Shown here: positions 45,001-55,918 of the stretch, one piece after another
How the letters are laid out: each line of letters opens with the position of its first letter
Numbering within the stretch: the first letter of the stretch is position 1
Origin: Anthoceros angustus
Taxonomy: Eukaryota; Streptophyta; Anthocerotopsida; Anthocerotales; Anthocerotaceae
Assembly: GCA_010909165.1 (NCBI GenBank)
Contig: MU008204.1
Coordinates: 367,260-431,259 of the forward strand
Direction: 5' to 3'
Length of the DNA stretch: 64,000 nucleotides
Position numbers and translations under genes: made by a program
Notes under the pieces: generated by a model
Told to the model about the DNA's origin: nothing
Databases searched by the model: none
What the model saw: only the letters and a program-made list of their open reading frames with translations

Positions 45001-46336
45001 CGGAAGGCTCAAGGAGATGAAGGCCACGGGACAAGACAGGACCCTAGTGGCCCCTGCTTGAGATGACGGAGCGCGGAGAGGAGCAACCGGAGGAGCGAAC
45101 GAGGAGCGGGCGGATGCGATCGAGGGGCACCCCGCACCTCACCATGGAAGGAGGGGCCAACGGCGAGTCCCGGGCGATCGGGAACTGGAGGACTTGAGGA
45201 GAGCCACGGAGGAGTCCCGTGAGGGAGGAAACCCGGTGGCGTGAGTCCGGACTTTGTCCGGACTCTGAGGGAGGCCGACTCAAGTCCGGACCTGCACAAC
45301 TGGGACCCCGAGGTCCGACCTGCAGACAAGGTCGGACCTAGCCGGCCGACCTGTGAATAAGCCGGACTCAAGTTCGAGTCGAGACAGACCCGAGGACCGG
45401 GCAAGAAGGAGGAGCCCCTTCGACTTACGCTTAGGGGAGCCGATAGGTGGCCCCACCGCCAAGGACCTGTGGAGGCCAGGGAGGATGACGCCGGTAACGG
45501 CGTTGTCACCGCCGCCAGAGCCCAACCCGGCTGTGATTCCGGGAGAGGAGGGGCCCGCCTCACGGATCATCCGATTGGGTGCACCACAACCGCCGTGACG
45601 GGGATTGACCACCCATTCCGAGGCGGGGCCTGTGACCTTCCCACCACACCGGCGAAGGAGATAGGGGATAGGCGGTAGGCCGATTAGGGTATACCGAAAT
45701 CACGCCGTAATAGGGGTGTAATAAAGACGCCACCTTGGGCGCAGATAAGAGGGCCGAGGTCGCCTAGTAAAGCATCTTCTCTTGGTGTTGATGCCGCTTT
45801 GCACCTTTGTGAGTCTTCTTGCTAACGTGAGTCCCGAGTCACCGAAGTCCCGGGAGATTGATCAAGGTCCCGTGACGGACTTAACGCTGTGTGTGTGCGT
45901 GGAAGGGTGATCGGTGACCTGCTCGCCCCGGAGCCGCGCCCGAACCGGATCGAACGTGAGCCGGAGGAACTCCGGAGGGCGAGCCCGGACGAGAGGCCCG
46001 GAACGACGGAGGAGGTCCGGATCACAGAACCGGCCTTTTCTAAGATCAAGAGTGTAGCGTGAGGGGAGAGAGGAAAGGACTGGATGCGTGAGGGATGTAT
46101 GTGAACGATACGGACGCGAACGGGTCCTTAAACGTTTGGCCATACCGGGCCTGTACGGTGAACGTTGTGAGTAGTTAGGAGTATGTGTGTGTGTTGAGAC
46201 TGAACGAGCGCTAAGGACGGTAAGAATCACCTGAAACGCGGTAAACGGGCCTATCATTCCCTTGGGAACGGACTTCTTCCTACAACGACACGGGATTGTG
46301 CGCGCCCGGCTGGCCATCAGCAAAAGTCACGCCACA
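42049..46336 (+). repeat. 3' LTR of the gypsy element
   Basis: Starts TGTGGCTATGCACTTCGGG and ends GTCACGCCACA. Aligned with the 5' LTR over several stretches (32820-33110 vs 42655-42960; 35280-35800 vs 45010-45545), the differences are predominantly insertions or deletions of one to five bases, often CG, GCG or CGG units. Substitutions are rare. The two LTRs would have been identical at insertion. Confidence 0.85.
42653..45063 (+). pseudogene. Protein-like reading frame inside the 3' LTR
   Basis: The counterpart of the 5' LTR frame. It begins MAPKSREVWEPWTVERN and keeps NIVTRAIRTSRPEEVGNW in one frame before the first stop at about 42752. Later it contains VPAHVEEAIQQVDL near 44900-44940. 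The AHVEEAIQQVD block is in better condition here than in the 5' LTR. Function unknown. Confidence 0.45.
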
Positions 46337-48610
46337 GGCCCCGAGGAATGGCTAACCATCGATGAATTATAGAAATGCGCGCCGCACGGGCGCACACGCA
46401 ACGGTGGCCGGGCACGCTACACAAGCGCGGCCGCGAATCAAGTTAGCGGCAAGAAAGATTTTGTTCACAAGATGCACGCGCCGCAACAGCCCATTGCCTG
46501 ACAAGCATGTAGGTATGTCTCGAAAACAAGTGAATGGTGAGGGTGATGTATGGAACACATGGACATGTACCACATCGCAATGAAGGTCATGTGCCATGTA
46601 TAGGCGTAAAGATGGGATGCCGGAGGATATACCTTCGATAATGGTGTGTAGCAAAACATAAAAAACCCACGGACATCGGTACTTATTCATTCCCCGCCAC
46701 CCACGACAGGGCATATGGATGTATGAAAACATGGACACCACATACACACATGAAGCTAATGTGACATATATAGACAAGAGGTTGGGAGGACGGATGAATT
46801 ATCCTTGGATAATGGAACGGATGATATATCGAATAGTGTATTAATACATTCAATAATGTATTAATACACCAATGGTACTTAATTATTCCCGACACCCAAG
46901 GACGACTGCCTATAAATGTCATGCATGTATGTGAAAATATGGACATTTTCCACATACGGACATGTGGTCATGTGACATATGTAGCACGAACCGACATGTG
47001 ACATATGTAGGCACGAACCGACATGATCCTTGGCAAACCAACGATGCCGCATAAATTTGACCTTGGAGAATGGTATATATTAATATCCAGACTAAACGTG
47101 GACAATGCTACCGCATTATCCCCGACACCCAAGGACGACCGCCTATAAATGGTGAGGGCCTATGGATGGAGATGCGAACGTCATCTCTTTTCTCGCATGA
47201 TACAAGGATGAACGGACACCAAAAGTGGCGCGTTCAAGGGAGGCGCCGAGGATGTGTGCGAACCCGCACATCCATACCCTAGGACATTGTCTGTGGAGGC
47301 GGAGTGATGAAGGTCCGTAGGTCTCGCACGATCGGGCGGAGGTGAATTTGAAGGAGAAGGCATCGATCGCCCACGCGCCATCAATCCACAACACGCCATC
47401 CCGAAAATACAGAGATGCCGAGTAACACGGAGGAACTTGCGGTTGTTCGTGATTCGATTCTGCACGTGCACATATGGAGGATGACGCCATTGGGAATCTT
47501 CGGATTATGGGAGCTCGGTATGCATCCGCCTCTCTTTGGAATAGAGACACGGTGATTTGGTAACCAGCCTCATCCGAGGAAGAAGTAGGAAATGCCGGAA
47601 TGAATATCAGCCCTTTCTTAGATGGAAAGGCGTCGACGGTGTTTGCGCGGCTTTGTTGCGATTGCATTGTGAACGGCGAGATTCATGTATGAAACTTGCC
47701 TTCCCCGGCACGCTGTAAAGCCGGTTGTAACGAAGAGGAGAAGGAAACGTGTAACACTTGTCACCCTATGCGTCACCCATGCAATTGGAATGAGAACGGG
47801 CATGCGCGATAACAGAATGGAAAACGGCCGTAGTCCGCAATGATCACAGGCGAGTCCATCGGTTTTCTCGCCTGCATGTAAGGATGTGCCGCAATAAATT
47901 GCCGTGTCAAAAACTATTCCTCGACAATTCCATCAATTGAAAACATCGGCCGCCGGGAGAGGCGGAGGGAGGGTCCGGGCGGTTTCGCCCGCGCCATGTC
48001 GAGATGGAGTCAAGGGAACAAGTTTTTTGCTGGTGATTTCGGTCACATGGCGCGGCAGAGCGCGCGAACGGGTGGTCTTTTGTCCGGGCGGCACGGCGCG
48101 AGGCGGGAATCGAGGGTTTGAAAGAGGCTACCGCGTATTCCGCCGCCATCTCGCCGCCTTCCCATCTTGCGCGCTTTATCCTAAAACGAAATGCCTTGCA
48201 CATCGACAGACCCAAGATTCGTGAGTCCGGCAACCTCGCCGTTCCAGAGAACTCACCAAGACATGGTGGCGTGCCTATACCTTTGCCGACGGTTAGTTTG
48301 AACATGTTCATGATGTCCGCTTGATACTAAAGCGGCAGCGCCGCCCCTGTCTGGTCACGCGGTGACCGTAATTTGCTGTTCGGAAGGAAGCATACGACGC
48401 CTTCTCGCGAAACCCGACCGCTGGCGTCGTGGCTGATGGGGCTAATTTCGGGTGGACATTGGGAGCACATGGAAATGCCATATGGGATCCGGATGGTATG
48501 CGGAGGACATGGATGTTGGGGAGGACCTCGCGAGGAAAATGTCCCTGACGAGGTTCCGTTCCAAGCAAGATGCCGAGTCTAATGGCACGCCGGGTAGTGC
48601 CCGCGTAGCT
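46337..48610. other. CACTA interior to the right of the gypsy insertion
   Basis: Contains a three-copy satellite (46545-47155, listed separately) and then mixed-GC sequence with overlapping short open frames. No domain recognised before the TNPA-like gene begins near 48.6 kb. Confidence 0.5.
46545..47155. repeat. Three diverged tandem copies of a 190-210 bp unit
   Basis: Each unit contains ACATGGACA or ATATGGACA plus CCACAT, GTGACATATgTAG-like and, near its end, CCCGACACCCAAGGACGAC(C/T)G followed by CCTATAAATG (46885-46915 and 47117-47150; a weaker version at 46692-46720). The middle unit has an extra duplicated AATA(A/G)TGTATTAATACA. The CCTATAAATG motif could serve as a TATA box. Confidence 0.7.
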
Positions 48611-48615
48611 CGCTT

Positions 48616-50150
48616 TTGCGCAGCCTCCACGAAGTGTGGGCGGGCAATTTTGCAGCTGCAGGCAGTCAACGGGCGGAGGCACCATGTTGCTGCAAACGTG
48701 GGCCAGCAATTGTTGTGGACGACATGGACAACAAGGAGCTGGTACTACACAAAAGGGGATTGCGGTGGCTCCAAGACCAGCTGCTGGAGCTAACAGGTGG
48801 TGGGCAAGAGGAAGGGAATGTGGCCCGGCCGCCACCATTGACATTTGGTGGCCTGACTATGCCACGGCATAAGAAGTTCATGGAAGTCATCCGCAGCAAA
48901 GCTGCAAACGGGATTCCGGGCAAATGGAGCGACTTGTCGCAGGCAAGGAGGAAGGAACTGTGCAGTGAAGTGGCTTCACAGTTCCCAGATCTCCTGGTGA
49001 AGTCCATGATTAGGTCAGAGTTTAGCCGCACACCCAACGCCGAACAATAGATATGGAGGCAAGAAAGGCATACGCCTTTAGCGGAGAAGAGAGTAGGAAA
49101 AAGTCAGCTTTGAAACCCACCGGGCGGATGAAAAGGTGTGGAGGATATTGTCACATGGGCACGAGTTGAACTCATATAACACGGAACTTTTGTCCCAAGG
49201 CATCGCTTGCAGGCGAGATTGGAGAAATCCAATGGACAAGGGCCAAACCCATGGGCTAGTGTGGACGCTACTGGGGAGTTCAAGTTCCAAGAAAAGTATG
49301 GGAGAGCCCCAACCGACGAAGAATGCGAATTTGGTGCACTCCGCCAGCCGCAATGAACTGTGGGATGTGATGAAGCGGAGAACCACCTGCACTTCAAAGA
49401 TCTGCGGTCATAATAAGGGCTCAACGCGATGCCAAAACCTCGAGGCCAAACGCCCTGTAAGTGCGGAATTAATTCCGATTCGGATGTTGGTGCTTGATGA
49501 GGATGAAGACGGTGGGGAAGAGCCGGATGATGGGGATGACACAAGAGGACACAAATTCCGAGGACGAGGTGGAGGACGAGGGACGGAGAAGAGTATGCGT
49601 AAGAGGGGGGGACGGTGCGCATGGGGATGAAGACAACGGCGAATGGAAAAAGCTGGCATCTCACACATATGCACATCGAGTCACTAGGTGGAGGGGCATC
49701 GGCGTAAACGACGATTTCGAGGAAGTGTATACTGCTCGAGCGACAGAAAAGGCCGATAGGTGGCCACGTCTTGGCGTACCAAGGCGTATCGACGAGGGCC
49801 CGAGCAACGCGTGAAGACAAAGGCCTCCGAAGGGGAGAGAGGCGCGAAATCCGTGGTGAGACGCATCGATGGACTCATGAGGTTTGGGCTGCGTTAGTTC
49901 CGTGCACTAATGTTTCTTCTCATGCGACAACCGGCCATGGGACGTCGGCAATGTGGAGGGCCCGCAACCATCCGAGAACCAACGATGGAAAGGCACAAAG
50001 CAAAGGAGCACATTTATCACGGAATGCGAAAAGAGCCAAAGGCCGCAAAAGTGTCATGAGCGGTACAGATAAAACACGCGACGCGAGTATAATTAGATGT
50101 CGAGGCCGCAGAAACTACAAAACCCATGAAATGACATGGACATGTGCTTA
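48616..50150 (+). pseudogene. TNPA-like second gene of the CACTA element (Transposase_24-like)
   Basis: The open part 48616-49050 encodes VDDMDNKELVLHKRGLRWLQ and, later, GKWSDLSQARRKELCSEVASQFPD, the pattern (KWxDLxxxxKxxLWxxVxxxFP) found in TNPA/Ptta-type proteins of plant CACTA elements. After stops and slips, EFKFQEKYGRAPTDEE appears near 49275-49320, matching the xKxGRxPTxxE block of Transposase_24. An acidic stretch (49490-49560) and a basic end (to 50150) follow. These proteins bind subterminal repeats and assist transposition. Its position before the right TIR fits. Introns could explain some interruptions. Confidence 0.6.
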
Positions 50151-50559
50151 GCAAAGGTGTAACTCGTGTATTGTGATTTTGACCAAATAACGCGACTTCT
50201 CAGATAGCATCGCCGTATGCACGACGATGTATCAAATGACGCGACATGACGGCATACCGCCGACATACGACGGACGTATGTCGCCAGTGTTCAGAGACGA
50301 TATGGGGCCGTGGGATGTACATGCCACATGTCCGCAGCGTACACCGTCGACATGAGCCGCTGCACACCGCCGAAAGGACAAGTATGACAAGGGCCGGAAT
50401 GATTCGGGAGCGGAGGGGATGTCAGGCGCGTGTTAAGTTTGAAAACAAACCCGATGGGTTATTAATGCGTGGACCGGAAAGGCCACAAACTCTGACAAGG
50501 GGCGGAACCGAACCTGACTCCAGCCCTGAAACCGGGCCCAAAGTGTGTAACATTTTGTT

Positions 50560-50690
50560 GACCTTCATAAGGTGTTTTGTAATGTATCCTACCGACACGG
50601 CCTAATCCATGTTACAAAACCGCATAAACGCTATAAAAACCTCAATCGTTATAAAACACCATAACATGGACACCATTGTTTCTAGTAGTG
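50560..50690. repeat. Right TIR and subterminal repeats of the CACTA element
   Basis: Inward from TTTCTAGTAGTG (ending at 50690) come CATGTTACAAAAC, GTTATAAAAC and, slightly further in, GTGTAACATTTTG and TTTTGTAATG. These are inverted relative to the GTTAC motifs at the left end. Confidence 0.75.
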
Positions 50691-50904
50691 TAATACGCGT
50701 AATATACAAACTTATTTTATATGAAATTGAATACCGATAGCACTTAAAATAATATAGTACATTTATCACCGAGACTACATGCGTATAGTATAAGGATACA
50801 TGTATTTATATATGGCGTATTGATGGGCGATGATTGGTAACTACCAAGTAAAAAGTATTCCAAAGGGCAAAAGTAAAGGGCAATGGTGGATGGGGAGGAG
50901 GTTC

Positions 50905-51184
50905 TACTAAGCTCCAAAAGTGTTACAAGACCTCTTGTAACACTTTAGATGTTGCAATCATGTTGCAATTTTGAGAGAGGGCAAAACCACCTCTCACTTC
51001 ATCTTAACATAATTGCAACACCATCGCAACATACGATTGCAACAATGTACCGTGGTATGGTTTCCAAGCCAAAGTGTAACAAGGCCCCAAAGTGTTACAT
51101 GGCCCCAAATTGCAACATGAGTGTTGGCATCCGTGGGTCCAAATCTAACATAAAGTGTAAATATAGGCTGCCGCACTAGTAGGG
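50905..51184. repeat. Second CACTA-type subterminal repeat cluster
   Basis: Many copies of GTGTTACA/TTGTAACAC and ATTGCAAC motifs (for example GTGTAACAAGGCCCC and GTGTTACATGGCCCC), ending in CACTAGTAG at 51174-51182. It is homologous to 63430-63634. The end motif resembles a mutated CACTA terminus, but the element's other end and target duplication were not found. Confidence 0.6.
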
Positions 51185-53834
51185 GTAGTTGCGCCGGCGC
51201 CTATAAAAGATAGCGCCGAGAGGTGGTGTCCGAGCCGAAAGTGACTACGAAACCCCGAAGCCGGTCGAGAATGGCCTTCTTTTCGGGCCGAACGCCGGGA
51301 ACTGCTGCGTGAGGGCCCTTCGCCCTGTGAATCATAGTCCCGCATTGCTTAGCTTTTACGCCACAGCGTGCTCAGCCTGTACAGGCATGCCGGGCGCATG
51401 GATTGCACGCCCATAACGGCAACCCCACGGCCCCGGGTCCGCCGGTACCGCGTCTCCCCTCTGGCGACCGGCCCACGGGCGCCTCACAATAAACGCTCCC
51501 GCTCCAGTTACCTTCCGGGCGTGTATCGCGACTTACCCGGTGCAACTGGACTCACCCGCCTACCTCGGTGCGGTCCCGAGTCCCCTGCCTACTCCGGAGG
51601 CGGTCCGAGTCCCTATCTACTCAGAGCGGTCCGGGGTCCCCTGCCTACTCGGAAAAGTGTCCGAGTCCCCTGCCTACTCCGGAGTGCGGTCGAGTCTTCA
51701 CCCGTCCGGCTTATTTCTTCTCGCCTTATTTCACCCACACCAACAAAACAAAAAACTAGCTCATTTCCTTTCTAAGGGGAGAGTTTCACCTCCTAGGGGC
51801 ACAAGCCGGTTTGTAGTAGCTTAATTAACGCATGTTGACACGATTCTGCTACATTTTGAGTAAGTCGATCCGTAATTTATGCAAGTAGAAATTCATGTTA
51901 GCCTATTTTCTTTTATCAACAGTTTCCTGGAAATATTCTAAGGGATTCCCACTGAATGACAAAAGAAAAATACATGCCTGTGTCTTTTGTTAGTTCCTGT
52001 TCAGTTTTTCCCTTATCCGCATCTCCAGCCTCTGCACACATGCCACCAAAGACCCAAGACATCTTAGCCATATACAAGTTGGATGTGTCATCTTATCTAC
52101 AGATGTAATAATCAGCTTCACAGGGAATCACGTCAGCCCGCTGCAACCATCTCGAGCACAAGATATTTCAACCCAAGCTTTCTTCTCAAGAACAGTTTGT
52201 GGAGGAGAGGCGTCTATGCGCCATCTGTAGGATGTAAAGGGGAGGACTCCACCAAGAGAGGAGCGCGTCTATCAGCTCCCAAGACATTCAAGATGTGACA
52301 GCCCCATGCCATGGCTATGTCATGTCGTGATACTAATCTCCGCACTTGGGTTTAGTGTTTGTGGCGACTTTTGGTCGACTAGCCAATGGGCCGCACATAC
52401 CGCAAGGTCGTTGTAGTAAGGGGTTCGCTCCACGTGGAATGGACTCGTGCTTATTCTCGCCTCGAGCTCTACAACCTATCGCCTCGAACGGACTTCATCA
52501 TGTTGGGTCCCATGGCTCCACAACCGTAAGTGTGTGGTCCTCCACAACCTGTCGGACCGTATCGCTGCCAACCACCGGACTTCCCACAAACCCCGCCTCG
52601 GGTTTCTCCAAGACCACCGAACAAAGTTTAGCGACGCCTCCGTCTCACGCATTTCCAGCGGCCCATACCCCTCAACTCTATCCGGCCACAACACACACGC
52701 CGCAACGCGACCCTCCTCCCTTATCCATTCTTAGCTAGTAGTCACAACACCAACACGCGATGTATTCACACCAGCCGCTTTGCCCTGCGCCTTCATGCTC
52801 ATGGAGAAGTGGCTTCGCACTGCAACCCCACCTGGCTCCAAGCAGCCTCTGTGGATGGCTTCGCCCAAGCAGTCACCCCAAGCGCCTCCTAATCCCTCCG
52901 CTGACTGCCTCAAGTGAGAAGTGGCTTCGCACCGCAACCCCACAACCTCCGCTCCAAAGCCTCCAAGGTTAGTCTCAGACCCGAGAAATCACCCATGAGC
53001 ACCCCCGAGCTCACAGTCCCACCCCCGGTGCACCCATCAAGCGTCATGGAGCTCGTCACCGTGCAGCCCTCAAACACATCCCTCTACCACTCAATTAATC
53101 GCCTTATGATGCAGAACTCACCCGCCTCGAGTACCAAGGCAAGAGCACACAGAGCGAAGATGGTACCGGTCTGCCCCAGGGCGCCAGGCCTCATACTTCC
53201 CACACCCTAATCTAACCACCTATGTATGTACCCTAACTCGGGTCGTGGTAACCGCCAAGACGTAGCTCATCATTCCACCGGACTTCATCACCACCGCTTC
53301 CCCGCCAGCATCCGCTCTGCATTATGCCATCCGGACTAACCCGCCTGCCAGACCACATCCGGACTAAGCCGCGGACCGACCCATCCAGCGAAGCCGCTCT
53401 ACCGACTTTACTCCGCCGAACGCCGCCGGCCGGGACTCACTGAACGCCGCCGCCGGACTCACCAACGCCACGCCCGGCCACGCCGAACGCCCCGCCACTC
53501 ACGGTCAACGCCGCCACGGACTACTCCATCCCGCACGACCACCCAAAGACCGGACTGCTCAAGCGCCTAACGGACTCAGGTTTAGGGATTGCACTTATGC
53601 TAACTGCCAAAACGGCCTTATTGGCTAACTCCTCCTCTCTCTTAACAAAGAATACCAGTAAAAAACAAACAAGCTTCAAAACAAGTCGCTGTGAGTACCT
53701 GACATCGGATTTGGCACTCCACAGTTGTTTGATTAGAATTAATTAATCTAATTACTTATCTTAAGTAAGGAATTAGTGTTAATTAATCTAAGGTGCCATT
53801 GCCTGATTAGTGTTAATTAAACATGGTTAGTAAT
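51185..53834. other. Region without recognisable gene, several short repeats
   Basis: Contains the 51565-51692 minisatellite, a direct repeat AGAAGTGGCTTCGCAC at 52805 and 52917 followed by YGCAACCCCA, and between 53270 and 53540 a Pro/Thr-coding CCGGACT-rich stretch that shares the TCCGGACT motif with the gypsy LTRs. The open frames lack known domains. Confidence 0.5.
51565..51692. repeat. Minisatellite, about 36-bp unit, 3-4 copies
   Basis: Units share CCGAGTCCCCTGCCTACTCC and GCGGTCC. Copies differ by small indels. The Pro/Ser/Tyr-rich translations in this interval derive from the repeat. Confidence 0.8.
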
Positions 53835-54042
53835 AGCTAAGTGATAAGCTCAGTTATATGCTTTGGCATATTCCTTGCATATTATAGTGTATTCTTAGGA
53901 TACAATAGCTAAGTGGATAAGCTCAAGTAATATGCTCGCATATTCCTTGCATATTATAGTGTATTCAGGATATACAGCTGGCTGATAAGCTCAAGTAATA
54001 TGCTTTGGCATATTCCTTGCATATTATAGTGTATTCTTAGGA
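53835..54042. repeat. Three tandem copies of a 68-73 bp AT-rich unit
   Basis: Units start AGCTAAGTG(G)ATAAGCTC (53835, 53908, 53976 as AGCTGGCTGATAAGC) and share GCATATTCCTTGCATATTAT followed by AGTGTATTC. The middle copy lacks four bases (TTGG) of the TTTGGCATATT block. Confidence 0.85.
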
Positions 54043-54382
54043 TATTTCGCATATGATGCCAATAGGATATCTTAGAATATGCCACGCCGGTGTCTAAAGA
54101 TATATGTAGACCCTTCCATCGAGGAAGCTTCTCGGATCATAGCTTGTCCTCTAGATACGCAATGCGGGTGTTGTGAGGAGGCCAAAGCTATGACCCGAGA
54201 GGCCATGCGTTGTTCCTCGTGGAGAGGTATGTGTGCTATACACGCGAGCTATTCCTTCACAGTTATTGGTTGCACCTATATATCCGCAGATTCGATTTGT
54301 TTGCTTGGTTGTTGGTCCAGGAAGTGCTTATATGAATTCAAGCTGCCACCTCGCAGCAACAAGCAAGGTCACCACATCCGCA

Positions 54383-54510
54383 GCGCCATCCTCCACCAAG
54401 GCACACAGATGGTCTAAGGACGCGCCCGCGTCCTGTAGGCGCCATCCTCCACTAAGGCGCACAGGTGATCTGAGGGCGCCTCCGCGTTCTGCAGGCGCCA
54501 TCTTCCTCCA
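54383..54510. repeat. 56-bp tandem repeat, 2.3 copies
   Basis: Units begin GCGCCATCCTCCAC at 54383 and 54439, with a partial third at 54495. They contain AAGGC(G)CACAG and end (C/T)CTG(T/C)AG. GC-rich, inside a region without recognised genes. Confidence 0.8.
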
Positions 54511-55574
54511 TAGTTTACAGCAGATTTACACGCGCCGCTCGCGCTGCAAGGGTCGCCAGCAACTTTGGGGTGTTCTTTTTTTTTGTTTTGGTAGCCGCGT
54601 CCCCGCGCGCTGCAGGAGCATGCACACACAACCAGCAAGGAGGACCTACAGATCCGTATCTGTGGGTGGTGTGCGTGATACTGGCAGATCTGCAAACATG
54701 GGTTTTTCACCTCACCGTCCACACTTGGTTGGTTAGCAGGCGGAGAAGGTGGTGCTATAGGTACCAAGGAGCATGGAGCATCTGTCCTACGGCTTTCCCC
54801 CCACAGCAGCGACAATAAGAAGGGAAGAAAGGAGGTATCTCACCTTTCCTGTCTTCTCTAGAGGCATGCCCCAATCTTCTAATTCCTCTTCTCCCTTTTC
54901 GTCATCTGATGAAGACAAGATGATCAAGCTTGTTTTCTGCTGATGGTTTCCTCGTGGACGCTGAGGAGTATGCTGGAGTTTCGGCCTGCGTGAAGACGGA
55001 GTTGTTTGTGCATGATGGGCCTTTGAGGTCAAGTTTTCATTGACAAGGACTCGTAAATCGGCCGCGAGTCCCTCAGAGGCAAGATGCCCTCCCACTGGTC
55101 ACCGGGCGCCCGCACTGCTGCGCTTTCGGCATATGCTTCACTTCTAGGCACCTTCAACCTCGCCATAGCTTTTGCTTGCCCTTGTCAAAATGAAGCAACT
55201 TATAGATGGAGACGGGTTTCCTGTACACCCGTTTTTAGTGGTTGGGGGGGAATATGGCCTTATCCTTTTATTTATTAAGTTTATTGAAGACCATATTTTT
55301 CAGTGATATATTTCTTATGCCATATTTACAGCCCGTTATCAAGGCTAGTTATTTCAACTTTATTATGGAGACAATAACAATGAAATGTATTTTTCAATTC
55401 AAGTTTTCATTTCAACTTTTCAAGCTCCTATTTCTCAATAAGTGGGAGTTCTCCTTAGCTACTTAGCTCATTAGATAGCTAGTTTTTTTTTTTACCCCTA
55501 TTTCATAGTGAGTGGGAGTGATGAAATGCCTTAATTATTAGGGCACTATTCATTAGGGCTCCTATAAATCCATA
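54511..55574. other. No gene recognised
   Basis: Contains a run of T (54570-54580) and short open frames without motifs. The right half becomes AT-rich. Confidence 0.45.
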
Positions 55575-55690
55575 GAATTAATCATTAATTAATAGGGTTA
55601 GAAGTAGTTGCATTAGTTATTTATGGTTAATTGGTTACAACAACCTATAACCACCTACTTCATATAAACTCAATGTACTTTCTATTATGA
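55575..55690. repeat. Dispersed repeat shared with 19030-19115
   Basis: Contains AGGGTTAGAAGTAGTT, TAGTTATTTATGGTTAATTG and CCTATAACCACCT in the same order as at 19.03 kb. It is followed by CATATAAACTC, a plausible TATA-like box. Probably an LTR fragment. Confidence 0.6.
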
Positions 55691-55918
55691 TAATCAATGT
55701 ATAAGATCCTTTGAGCAAGTCCTCGATTCTCTTCACATGGCCGAATTAGCCGAAATGCAAAGCAATGAGAGGCTGAGCACGCCAAGGAGCATCAACGGCC
55801 CGGTGTGAAGTGGCTGAGGTCGCCTTTAGTGGCCCCAAGGGACTCGCCGTATGCCGACCGGATGATCTCGCCACGGAATCCAAGACATCAAAAGGTGCGC
55901 ACGCCCACCTGAGAACCT

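Larger units (their letters stand above)
32212..46336 (+). mobile_element. Ty3/gypsy LTR retrotransposon with about 4.3-kb LTRs, nested in CACTA
   Basis: Two collinear copies of a 4.3-kb sequence (32212-36556 and 42049-46336) flank an internal region that has, in order, a tRNA-Asp-like primer-binding site, gag, protease, reverse transcriptase, RNase H, integrase and a polypurine tract. The order PR-RT-RH-IN is that of Ty3/gypsy. The PBS type and integrase wording (KWGIDFVGPI, VSDRGTHFLND) resemble the Tat/Athila side of the family. All coding parts are broken by small indels. Flanks GGCTC and GGCCC match at four of five positions and may be a mutated target duplication, so borders are good to a few bases only. 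Confidence 0.88.
26132..50690 (+). mobile_element. CACTA (En/Spm) DNA transposon containing a nested gypsy element
   Basis: The left end reads CACTTGTAGAAACATGG and the reverse complement of the right end reads CACTACTAGAAACAATGG. Similarity continues inward through (C/T)CCATGTTA(C/T)GG. The 3-bp flank TAA occurs immediately outside both ends (26129-26131 and 50691-50693), the target-site duplication size expected of CACTA elements. Inside, on the + strand in the usual order, are a TNP2-type transposase (29.4-31.5 kb) and a TNPA-like gene (48.6-50.2 kb). Total length is 24.6 kb, of which about 14.1 kb is a Ty3/gypsy insertion, leaving a CACTA of about 10.4 kb. Both genes are frameshifted, so this copy looks non-autonomous as given. 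Confidence 0.85.
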
